From Lysobacterales bacterium (GTDB lineage: Bacteria > Pseudomonadota > Gammaproteobacteria > Xanthomonadales > Xanthomonadaceae): a stretch of DNA of 55,762 nt. Below, piece by piece: positions 48,975 to 55,762 of this stretch. Made by a program: the position numbers and the translations under genes. The notes beneath the pieces were generated by a model. It saw only the letters and a list, made by a program, of their open reading frames with translations, was not told the DNA's origin and did no database searches. Every line of letters starts with the position of its first letter. Position 1 is the first letter of the stretch. The stretch lies in contig JAGRJY010000057.1 in NCBI GenBank assembly GCA_020442465.1, positions 1 to 55,762 of the forward strand, written 5' to 3'.

Positions 48975-48990
48975 AATACGCCGGCGTATG
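48975..48990. promoter_or_regulatory. Probable TetR operator, site 2
   Basis: AATAC-GCCGGC-GTATG, containing the perfect 14-base palindrome ATACGCCGGCGTAT at 48976-48989. It lies 38 bases from site 1, close to four helical turns, so two dimers could bind the same face. The likely ligand protein is the TetR encoded 285 bases away. Confidence 0.65.
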
Positions 48991-49275
48991 GTATGGGCGG
49001 GGCGATCCAGTGTGGCTGGATCAGATGGACCGCACCAAGTCGATGGCGCTCGCATGGGTGGCGCGCGACAGGGGCGTCGCGTCCGCCCCCGGCGCTGGCG
49101 ATGCACGACGCGAAACGAGCGCGAATGCGCTCGATTCGACGGGCTGCCGGGCGGCATCCGTGTTGTGCGGTGGCACCAGGAGTCCGGCCAGGCGCCGGTC
49201 GCGCGACCTGCGTTGCGTCCAGGACAGGCGCTTTCGCAGCAGAACCTCAGGCGAGCGAGGCATTACACTGTGCCG

Positions 49276-49893
49276 ATGTTGCAGGCAGAAAATCGTCGGA
49301 CAAGCGGCCGACAAGACAACAGCCGACAGGAACGCAGCGGCCGGCTTTCCGCCGACGACTGGGCCCAGGGCGCGCTCGACTGCCTGGCGGAGTCCGGGGT
49401 CACCGGCGTGGCGGTGGAGCCGCTTGCGCGACGGCTCGGTGTCACCAAGGGCAGCTTCTACTGGCATTTTCCGTCCCGGGATGCGCTGCTGGCGGCTGCC
49501 CTGGAACGCTGGGAGCGGGTCGAGCTGGAAGAAGTCTTCGCCCGGCTGGAGGGTATCGAGGATCCGCGCGAACGGCTGACCCAGCTGTTCCTGCGCGTCG
49601 CCCACGAAGCCAAGTCGCACATCATCTACTCGGAGCTGCTGAAGGCGCTGGATCACCCCGTCGTGCAGCCGGTCATGCAGCGCGTGTCCAAACGCCGCAT
49701 GGACTACCTGCAGCTCGCCTTCCGCCAGGTCGGCATGGGCCGGGCCGAGGCGCTGAGCCGCGCGAGGCTCACCTACTCAGCCTATGTGGGCTTCCTCCAG
49801 CTTTCGCTGCAGCTGCGCCAGCCGCGCTTGGCGCTGGATGAATTCGAGGACTACGTCGGTCACGTCATCAGCACGCTGATTCCGCTGCACTGA
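49276..49893 (+). CDS. TetR/AcrR-family transcriptional regulator
   Basis: 205 residues from the ATG at 49276. The DNA-binding domain (about 25-80) has WAQGALDCLAESGVTGVAVE followed by LARRLGVTKGSFYWHFPSR, the standard TetR helix-turn-helix, then LLAAALERWE. The C-terminal ligand domain has no recognised ligand. It is divergent from the hydrolase-fadE operon, which carries two matching palindromes, and precedes pckG. It probably represses fatty-acid oxidation genes and is released by an acyl-CoA or related effector, as other TetR regulators of this pathway are. That effector is inferred. Confidence 0.9.
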   Translation: MLQAENRRTSGRQDNSRQERSGRLSADDWAQGALDCLAESGVTGVAVEPLARRLGVTKGSFYWHFPSRDALLAAALERWERVELEEVFARLEGIEDPRERLTQLFLRVAHEAKSHIIYSELLKALDHPVVQPVMQRVSKRRMDYLQLAFRQVGMGRAEALSRARLTYSAYVGFLQLSLQLRQPRLALDEFEDYVGHVISTLIPLH

Positions 49894-49937
49894 GCGCCCG
49901 TTTCGCGGTCGGAATGTGACCCGCGTCGGCCGGTCAT

Positions 49938-49949
49938 GCATACGTATGC
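49938..49949. promoter_or_regulatory. Palindrome upstream of pckG
   Basis: Perfect 12-base palindrome GCATACGTATGC, 103 bases before the pckG ATG and 45 bases after the TetR stop. Its halves share ATAC/GTAT with the fadE operators, but the spacing differs, so it may bind the same or another regulator. Confidence 0.45.
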
Positions 49950-50051
49950 GTGCTACCATGCGGCCGCTTTCAGCCGCAATCGTGACGCCATGTGCGCGGG
50001 TGCCTGGGCTGGGAGCAGTTTCCGTTCCAGCATCCAGGAGTCGTGTTCCCC

Positions 50052-51836
50052 ATGGCCAGCCAGCTCGCCAGCCTCAACCAGTGGGTTGAGGAGACCGCCC
50101 GTCTCACCCAAGCCGATTCGGTGCACTGGTGCACCGGTTCCGAGGACGAGCTCGCCGCCCTGCGCGCCGGCATGCTGGAGTCGGGCGAGCTGATCGCCCT
50201 GAACGCGGAAACCCATCCGAACTGCTTCCTGCACCGTTCCAACCCGAACGATGTCGCACGGGTCGAGCACCTGACCTTCGTGTGCACCGCCGAGCGCGAG
50301 GATGCCGGCCCGAACAATCATTGGATGGCGCCTGCCGAGGCGCACGCCAAGGTGGACGGTCTGTTCGCCGGCTGCATGAAGGGCCGCACCCTTTATGTGG
50401 TGCCCTACTGCATGGGGCCGATCGACGCCCCGCTGTCGCGCTGTGGCGTCGAGATCACCGACAGCCCCTATGTGGTGCTGAACATGCAGCTGATGACCCG
50501 CATGGGCAGCGCCGCACTGGCGCGCATCGAACGGGAAGGTCGCTTCGTGAAGGGCTTGCATTCGATCGGTGAGCTCGACCCCGATCGCCGCTTCATCATG
50601 CATTTCCCGGAAGAGCTGACGATCAAGTCGTTTGGCTCGGGCTACGGCGGCAACGCCCTGCTGGGCAAGAAGTGCCACGCGCTGCGCATCGCCTCCTGGC
50701 AGGCGCGACAGGAAGGCTGGCTGGCCGAGCACATGCTGATCGTCGGGGTGGAGAATCCGCGCGGCGAGACCCACTACGTTGCGGCCGCCTTTCCGTCAGC
50801 GTGCGGCAAGACCAATCTGGCCATGCTCATTCCGCCCGAGGGCTATCGCTCGAACGGCTGGAAGGTGTGGACGGTCGGCGACGACATCTGCTGGATGCAG
50901 CCGGGCAAGGACGGTCGCCTGTGGGCGATCAATCCCGAGGCCGGATTCTTCGGCGTGGCGCCCGGTACCGCCGCCAACACCAATCCCAACGCCCTGGACA
51001 TGCTGGGCCGCGACGCGATCTTCACCAATGTCGGTGTCAACGCCGACGGCCAGCCCTGGTGGGAAGGCCTTCCCGGCGAGCCTGCGCTTGACTGGCAGGG
51101 CCGGCCCTACGATCCGGCGAATGGCCCGGCCGCGCACCCGAATGCGCGTTTCACGGTCAGCGCGAAGCAGTGCGCCAGCTACACCGACGCAGCCGAAAGC
51201 GCCAGCGGCGTGCCGATTTCGGCGATCGTGTTCGGGGGGCGCCGGCCTTCCCTGGTGCCGCTGGTGTTCGAAGCGCGTGACTGGGCACACGGCGTGCTCG
51301 TCGGTGCGTCGATGGGTTCGGAAACCACCGCAGCGGCAACGGGTGCGGTCGGGGTGATGCGCCGCGACTCGATGGCGATGAAGCCGTTCTGCGGCTACAA
51401 CTTCGGCGACTACTTCGCCCATTGGCTGAGCTTCGACAAACCCGGCGCGAAGCTGCCCAAGATCTTCCACGTCAACTGGTTCCGCAAGGGCGCGGACGGC
51501 AAGTTCCTCTGGCCCGGTTTCGGCGAGAATCTTCGCGTACTGGAATGGATGCTCGCCCGAGTCGAAGGCCGGGTCGGTGCTGTCGAGACGCCGATCGGCA
51601 TGCTGCCGGCGACGGCCGACCTGGGCACCCAGGGTCTGGAATTCCCGGCCCACCGCATGCGCGAGCTGCTCGAGGTCGATCTCGACGGCTGGCGCGCCGA
51701 AGCGGTGCAGATCGGCGAATACCTGGCCGGGTTCGGCGCCCGCACGCCGGAACGACTGCACGCCGAGCAGAAGCAGCTGCTTGCGCGCATCGACCGCGCA
51801 TCGACCGCAGCGCTGCCGCGCGTCGCCAACGGTTGA
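50052..51836 (+). CDS. pckG: Phosphoenolpyruvate carboxykinase (GTP)
   Basis: 594 residues, the usual length for GTP-dependent PEPCK, from the ATG at 50052 (MASQLASLNQWVEETARLTQ). The nucleotide loop is in AFPSACGKTNLAMLIPP; other conserved parts are GSGYGGNALLGKKCHALRIA, WTVGDDICWMQPGKDGRL, GAVGVMRRDSMAMKPFCGYN and the FNCW-like NFGDYFAHWLSF. It converts oxaloacetate to PEP in gluconeogenesis. Its position beside a fatty-acid oxidation operon and TetR gene fits growth on acetyl-CoA sources. Confidence 0.97.
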   Translation: MASQLASLNQWVEETARLTQADSVHWCTGSEDELAALRAGMLESGELIALNAETHPNCFLHRSNPNDVARVEHLTFVCTAEREDAGPNNHWMAPAEAHAKVDGLFAGCMKGRTLYVVPYCMGPIDAPLSRCGVEITDSPYVVLNMQLMTRMGSAALARIEREGRFVKGLHSIGELDPDRRFIMHFPEELTIKSFGSGYGGNALLGKKCHALRIASWQARQEGWLAEHMLIVGVENPRGETHYVAAAFPSACGKTNLAMLIPPEGYRSNGWKVWTVGDDICWMQPGKDGRLWAINPEAGFFGVAPGTAANTNPNALDMLGRDAIFTNVGVNADGQPWWEGLPGEPALDWQGRPYDPANGPAAHPNARFTVSAKQCASYTDAAESASGVPISAIVFGGRRPSLVPLVFEARDWAHGVLVGASMGSETTAAATGAVGVMRRDSMAMKPFCGYNFGDYFAHWLSFDKPGAKLPKIFHVNWFRKGADGKFLWPGFGENLRVLEWMLARVEGRVGAVETPIGMLPATADLGTQGLEFPAHRMRELLEVDLDGWRAEAVQIGEYLAGFGARTPERLHAEQKQLLARIDRASTAALPRVANG

Positions 51837-51910
51837 GTTCGCTCGGGACTGGCTGCTCGATCTCCGGATCCTCGGCCGGCTGACCTGCGGCGGCACCCGG
51901 CTTCGTCAGC

Positions 51911-52882
51911 ATGCCGACGATGAAGGCTTTCAGCAGCCATCGGTTCGCGCTGCCGCTGCCGCCGGGGCACCGGTTTCCGATGGACAAGTACCGTCGCCTG
52001 CAGGACCGTGTGTTCGAGCATGCGGCGGCTTGGGGCATCGAGGTGCTGCCGGCGGACGAGGTTGGCGAAGACGCGCTGCGTCGCACGCATGACGGCGACT
52101 ACGTGGCGCGGATGCTGTGCGGCGAAGCCGTCGAGGATGACGTGCGCCGGATCGGATTTCCCTGGACGCCGGAGCTGATCGCGCGCTCCCGATGCAGTGC
52201 CGGTGCCACCCTGGCCGCCCTGCGCGCGGCGGTTCGGGGAGATGGTGTGGCCGCGAACCTGGCTGGAGGCACGCATCACGCCGGTATCGATCGCGGCGGC
52301 GGCTACTGCGTGTTCAACGACAGCGTCATCGCGATTCGCGAGCTGCGCACGGAAGGGCTGATCCAGCGTGCCCTGGTGGTCGACCTCGACGTGCATCAGG
52401 GTGACGGCACCGCGGAGCTGTGCGCGGACGATCCCGATACCTTTACTTTTTCGATGCACGGTGCCCGCAACTACCCCGCGCGCAAGCCCGATTCCGACTG
52501 GGACGTCGCGCTGCCGGACGGCTGCGGCGACGCCGACTATCTCGCGCAGCTTGCGGCCGCCCTCGATGTGCTGGCCGATCGTGCACGACCCGATGCCCTG
52601 CTCTACGTGGCCGGGGCCGATCCGTTCGCCGGCGACCGGCTGGGGCGGCTGGGCCTGAGCAAGGGTGGGTTGGCCGAGCGCGACCGCCTGGTCTTCGATT
52701 TCGCGCGCCGGAACGGGTTGCCGATGAGTGTTTCGATGGCGGGTGGCTACGCGGAGAACATCGACGACATCGTCGATATCCATCTGGAAACGATTCGTCA
52801 GGCCGCCGGGCTCGCCTCGCAAGTCTCCAGCATGGCGGCCGGCGCGGGCCGATCCGGCACGGTGAGCCTGGCCAGCAGCTGA
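51911..52882 (+). CDS. Histone-deacetylase-family (AcuC/HDAC) amidohydrolase
   Basis: 323 residues. The arginase/deacetylase fold motifs are all present: GGTHHAGIDRGGGYCVFND with the His pair near residues 121-122; VVDLDVHQGDGTAEL, the zinc Asp and His near 160; a second Asp in AGADPFAGDRLG; and the C-terminal GGYAEN with its Tyr. Bacterial members deacetylate acetyl-lysine proteins (AcuC on acetyl-CoA synthetase) or polyamines. Position 74 bases after pckG suggests co-expression with acetyl-CoA-linked metabolism. The H1-like protein at 32487 is a speculative alternative substrate. Confidence 0.88.
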   Translation: MPTMKAFSSHRFALPLPPGHRFPMDKYRRLQDRVFEHAAAWGIEVLPADEVGEDALRRTHDGDYVARMLCGEAVEDDVRRIGFPWTPELIARSRCSAGATLAALRAAVRGDGVAANLAGGTHHAGIDRGGGYCVFNDSVIAIRELRTEGLIQRALVVDLDVHQGDGTAELCADDPDTFTFSMHGARNYPARKPDSDWDVALPDGCGDADYLAQLAAALDVLADRARPDALLYVAGADPFAGDRLGRLGLSKGGLAERDRLVFDFARRNGLPMSVSMAGGYAENIDDIVDIHLETIRQAAGLASQVSSMAAGAGRSGTVSLASS

Positions 52883-52989
52883 CCGCGGGTTGAGGCAGCC
52901 TCCGAGGACCGAAGGCGCGGCCTGCGGTTGGGGCGGCTCGGCGCCGACCCGGTCTAAACGCTTTCCGTCGAACCCGCATCCAAGTCACC

Positions 52990-53586
52990 ATGCTGACCAT
53001 GACTGCTCCGGGCTCCGAGGCTGGCGAAGACCTGGCGACCGCCGCGCAGGACGATCCCGCGTCCGAGCGCAGCCTGGTTGCCGCCGCCGCCGACGGAGAC
53101 CAGCGCGCTTTCGAGTGCCTGTATCGCACCCACGTGGGTCGCGTGCATGCCGTGGTCTGGCGCCTGGCCGGAGGCATCGAGGCGCGCGCCGAAGAGATCA
53201 CCCAGGAGGCGTTCATTCGTGCCTGGCGGGCCTTGCCCGGCTTTCGCGCGGATGCAGCGTTCTCAACCTGGCTGCATCGTCTGGCCGTGAACACCGCACT
53301 GATGGCGCTGCGCTCGCGCAACCCCGCCAACGAGAGTGGCGGGCATGAGGATGACCTGCTGCATCTCGACGACGGCAGCAGCTGCCGCGGCGTCGCCCTC
53401 GATCTGGAGTCGGCGGTGGCCCGGCTGCCCGAACGGGCGCGTGCCGTGCTGGTGCTGCACGACGTGGAAGGGTGGAAGCACGAAGAGATTGCGCAGCAGC
53501 TCGACATGGCCGTCGGCACATCGAAAGCTCAGCTGCATCGTGCGCGCGGATTGCTGCGCGCATGGCTGGAAGGAGAGAAGACATGA
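52990..53586 (+). CDS. ECF RNA polymerase sigma factor
   Basis: 198 residues. Region 2 (about 30-100) contains RAFECLYRTHVGRVHAVVWR and ITQEAFIRAWRALPGF. Region 4 (about 135-190) contains RLPERARAVLVLHDVEGWKH followed by EEIAQQLDMAVGTSKAQLHR. It directs RNA polymerase to a small regulon, probably including its own operon. Its TGA overlaps the next gene's ATG (ATGA at 53583), the coupling typical of sigma/anti-sigma pairs. No matching promoter sequence was identified. Confidence 0.92.
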   Translation: MLTMTAPGSEAGEDLATAAQDDPASERSLVAAAADGDQRAFECLYRTHVGRVHAVVWRLAGGIEARAEEITQEAFIRAWRALPGFRADAAFSTWLHRLAVNTALMALRSRNPANESGGHEDDLLHLDDGSSCRGVALDLESAVARLPERARAVLVLHDVEGWKHEEIAQQLDMAVGTSKAQLHRARGLLRAWLEGEKT

Positions 53587-54041
53587 CCCATTCCGACGAT
53601 TTCGAACTGCGCCGTTCGCTGCAGTCGCTGCCGCGTCGACGCGAGCCGAGCGCCGATCTGTGGGTCGGCATCTCCGCCTCGATCAGGCCCCGCTCGCAGC
53701 GATTCCTGCCGTGGGCGATGGCGGCCGGTGTCGTCACCGCCGTGGCGCTCGCCGGTCTGCTGGGTTTGCAGCAGCGTGGGGTGCGCATGGAGGAGACAGT
53801 GGCTGAGATCGCCCGCCTCGACCGGGTGGCCGATGCCATGATGCTCGAGTATCAGAGCAGCCTGCTGGCGATGCCTGCCGAGTCGCTGCCGATGGCGCTG
53901 CGGCCCGCCGCGACCGAGCTCGACGACCAGGTTCGCCTGCTGCGCACCGCCCTGGACCGCAACCCGGAGTCCCGCCTGCTTATCAGGCAACTCCACTTTG
54001 CTTTGGAACAACGCATGCGGCTTGCCCAGCGCGTGGTGTGA
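53583..54041 (+). CDS. Putative anti-sigma factor, single membrane helix
   Basis: 152 residues: a cytoplasmic N-terminus (MTHSDDFELRRSLQSLPRRR), one membrane helix (FLPWAMAAGVVTAVALAGLL, about 42-62) and a C-terminal helical periplasmic region. No zinc ASD motif (HxxxCxxC) is present. Assignment rests on overlap with the sigma gene and topology. The next gene starts 19 bases later. Confidence 0.65.
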   Translation: MTHSDDFELRRSLQSLPRRREPSADLWVGISASIRPRSQRFLPWAMAAGVVTAVALAGLLGLQQRGVRMEETVAEIARLDRVADAMMLEYQSSLLAMPAESLPMALRPAATELDDQVRLLRTALDRNPESRLLIRQLHFALEQRMRLAQRVV

Positions 54042-54060
54042 CTTGACCCCGGAGATCAAC

Positions 54061-54999
54061 ATGAAGACCTGCCGACCGCTTTCGTTTTCCCGCACCGCTG
54101 TCGCCGTGATGGTGGCGCTCGCCACGCCCGGCATCGCCCTGGCGTCCAAGCCGATCGACGAAGTGCGTCCGATCTCCGCCACCGGCGAAGTGCGCATCGA
54201 CAACCAGCAGGGTTCGATCCGGGTGATCGGCAGCGATCGCACGGACGTGCGGATCTCCGGCAGTCTCGGCGAAGGCGTTGAGGAGCTCGAGATCGACGGC
54301 GACAGCGGCAAGCTGAGGATCGACGTCGACTATCCGGACGGCGGCAGCTGGTCCAGCTGGTTCGGCGGCCAGGGCCGCGTTGAAGACACCGATCTGGTGA
54401 TCGAGGTGCCGCGTACGGTGAAGCTGCGCATCGACTCGATCAGCGCCACGGTCGACGTGGAGGAAGTGTTCGGCGCGAGCATTTCGGTCGACTCGATCAG
54501 CGGCAGCGTCACCGTGCGCGGAGGCGCCGAAGAGATCGACGTCGATTCGGTGAGCGGGAGCGTCGACGTGCGCTCGACCGCCGCCGCGCGATTCGACATC
54601 GAGTCGGTGAGCGGAGATGTCGAAATCGAAGCGACAGGCCAGGCCGAGCGGGTGAACGTGGAAACCGTGTCCGGCAGTGCTCGGGTGTCCGGTCCGCCGG
54701 CGCTGCGGACGCTGCAGGCGAGCACGGTGTCCGGGCGATTGGATCTGGAGGCCGGCATCGCATCGGGCGGATCGTTCCAGCTCGAGGCGATGAGCGGCGA
54801 CGTGCATCTCACCGTGCCGGCCGCCACATCGGCCACGCTGAGGGTGGAGAGTTTCAGCGGAAACATCCGCTCCAGCCACGGCACGGTACAGAAAGAGGAG
54901 TACGGCCCGGGTCGCTCGCTGGAGACCACGCTCGGGAAGGGCGGCGCGCGCATCGACATCGAGGCGTTCTCCGGCGACGTGCGTTTCGATATGCGCTGA
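54061..54999 (+). CDS. DUF4097 surface/periplasmic beta-repeat protein
   Basis: 312 residues from the ATG at 54061. A signal peptide (about 1-28, ending GIALASKP) is followed by a beta-rich DUF4097 domain. From about residue 122 there are nine repeats of the form [IV]-[DE]-[ST]-[ILV]-SG-[SD]-V-x-[VI], such as SVDSISGSVTV, DVDSVSGSVDV, DIESVSGDVEIE and DIEAFSGDVRFD. Such repeats stack into a right-handed beta-solenoid, as in adhesin-like DUF4097 proteins. It is in the sigma-factor operon and is probably its effector or part of its signal. The ligand is unknown. Confidence 0.85.
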   Translation: MKTCRPLSFSRTAVAVMVALATPGIALASKPIDEVRPISATGEVRIDNQQGSIRVIGSDRTDVRISGSLGEGVEELEIDGDSGKLRIDVDYPDGGSWSSWFGGQGRVEDTDLVIEVPRTVKLRIDSISATVDVEEVFGASISVDSISGSVTVRGGAEEIDVDSVSGSVDVRSTAAARFDIESVSGDVEIEATGQAERVNVETVSGSARVSGPPALRTLQASTVSGRLDLEAGIASGGSFQLEAMSGDVHLTVPAATSATLRVESFSGNIRSSHGTVQKEEYGPGRSLETTLGKGGARIDIEAFSGDVRFDMR

Positions 55000-55461
55000 G
55001 GCGCCGCCAGCCTGCCGCACGACGGCGGCGCCGGTGACGCCGAACCACCAGGATCAGGCGGCGCATGCGCCGCCTGACGCATTGCAGCGGGGCGGCTGGG
55101 GCGAGCCCGGTCAGGTCAGTGCCGAGTTTCCCGGGAAACGGCATCGCGACCCACGGACTGTGCATCCGTCCTGCCCTTCGTGCGCTGCACCAAGTCTTGA
55201 TAGTCAATCACTTGCATGCTCTTCCGGGGCGGCGGCTCGGCCTGCCGACAGCGCGTCCATGGCGCCTTTGCGCTGAACCGATGTTGTATTTGTGCAACAG
55301 CTTCGTTGCAGGGATTCCACCGTTAAATATTTGTTGCTACTATCCGGCGCTGCCGTGCTTTGGCGCCCGGTCAGTGGTCGGACGCGGTCGGCACTTCCAA
55401 GGATAAGGAAGGCAAATTGTCCCGAACTGTGTGCATTGACACTCTACGTTGGAGAGAGCGA
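55000..55461. other. Intergenic region before the TonB-dependent receptor
   Basis: 462 bases without a gene. It holds a 24-base palindrome (55054-55077) near the end of the sigma-factor operon. Further on is an A+T-rich stretch (55280-55345) with TGTTG/CAACA repeats and a TTAAATATTTG segment, where the receptor promoter probably lies, although no sigma-70 pair is convincing. TTGACA at 55436-55441 is too close to the start to be a -35. Confidence 0.5.
55054..55077. terminator. 24-base perfect palindrome after the sigma-factor operon
   Basis: The sequence begins TCAGGCGGCGCA and ends TGCGCCGCCTGA, with no loop bases between. It lies 55 bases after the DUF4097 stop and has no T run. It could be a factor-assisted terminator, an RNA-stability hairpin or a protein site. 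Confidence 0.45.
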
Positions 55462-55762
55462 ATGAATTTCAACCGTAATCTGCTGAGCGACGCCGTGCGC
55501 TTTGGCCTCGCGGCAGGTGCCGTAGGTCTGCTCGGCCTCGCAGCGGCCCCTGCCTCGGCGCAGGACGCCGATGAGGACGCCGCCACCCTCGACCGCATCG
55601 AAGTCACCGGTTCGCGCATCAAGCGCGCCGACGTGGAAGGTGCTCTGCCCGTCACCGTGATCGACCGTCAGCAGATCGACGTGTCGGGTGACGTGTCCGT
55701 CGCCGACTTCCTGCGCAACACCACCTTCAACTCGTTTGGTTCGTTCCGCCCGCAGTCGGGCA
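55462..55762 (+). CDS. TonB-dependent receptor, N-terminus only (cut by window end)
   Basis: The frame from ATG at 55462, preceded by GGAGAGAG, runs to the end of the window without a stop (about 100 codons). It encodes a signal peptide (AAGAVGLLGLAAAPASA) and then DADEDAATLDRIEVTGSRIK, the N-terminal extension and TonB-box-like VTGSRI of xanthomonad receptors. The plug-domain start LPVTVIDRQQIDVSGD and VADFLRNTTFNSFGSFRP follow. It imports siderophores, vitamins or oligomers through the outer membrane. The substrate cannot be told from this part. Confidence 0.9.
   Translation, partial: MNFNRNLLSDAVRFGLAAGAVGLLGLAAAPASAQDADEDAATLDRIEVTGSRIKRADVEGALPVTVIDRQQIDVSGDVSVADFLRNTTFNSFGSFRPQSG

Overview
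The window is a G+C-rich chromosomal segment, most likely from a gammaproteobacterium of the order Xanthomonadales (Lysobacterales). The clues are a lexA-imuA-imuB-dnaE2 mutagenesis cassette, the order zinc-ribbon/DUF3426 - fis - purH, a lysine/alanine-rich H1-like protein, GTAGGAG-type REP palindromes, the interspersed repeat carrying an ACTTCTCTTTG/CAAAGAGAAGT hairpin, and the start of a TonB-dependent receptor. Order-level placement is inference. No rRNA, tRNA, CRISPR array, insertion sequence or prophage was seen.

Layout. 1-7851: SOS translesion cassette (lexA-type repressor, imuA, imuB, dnaE2), with three copies of a 0.3-0.4 kb repeat; two lie in the 1.1 kb imuB-dnaE2 gap and one lies before lexA. 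7852-8456: 115-bp tandem repeat of REP-like hairpins. 8457-12135: two methyltransferases, a secreted protein and a TSUP permease. 12245-16793 (minus): ABC-2 exporter pair, polysaccharide deacetylase and diguanylate cyclase. 17013-21788: GspE-type ATPase, then DUF3426, fis and purH. 21983-28265 (minus): secreted beta-propeller/dihaem cytochrome, AraC regulator, FadL-like porin. 28434-33049: SPFH/NfeD pair, gcvT, gcvH, H1-like protein with a long structured leader. 33350-37433: serine hydrolase, LemA and M48 protease. 37494-44589: diguanylate cyclase, GMC oxidoreductase, Npt-like transporter, DUF922 protease and a second secreted WYxPxxSGxG protein. 44670-51836: lipid/gluconeogenic block (alpha/beta hydrolase - fadE - membrane protein - DUF4442, TetR, pckG). 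51911-55762: histone-deacetylase-like protein, ECF sigma operon with a DUF4097 protein, and a truncated TonB-dependent receptor.

How genes work together. The imu cassette carries its own LexA-type repressor with a palindrome directly before its start codon. The fadE operon begins with two matching ATAC-N6-GTAT operators next to a TetR gene, and pckG lies just downstream, so fatty-acid oxidation and gluconeogenesis may be co-regulated. The ABC exporter, deacetylase and diguanylate cyclase look like a surface-polysaccharide module.

Most unusual points. A short domain with the signature G-x-[WY]-[YF]-x-P-x-x-S-G-x-G recurs four times in three secreted proteins, twice as the tail of a dihaem cytochrome. 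DnaE2 carries an in-frame insertion of about 114 residues. The H1-like gene has a roughly 240-nt leader containing an intrinsic-terminator-like hairpin.
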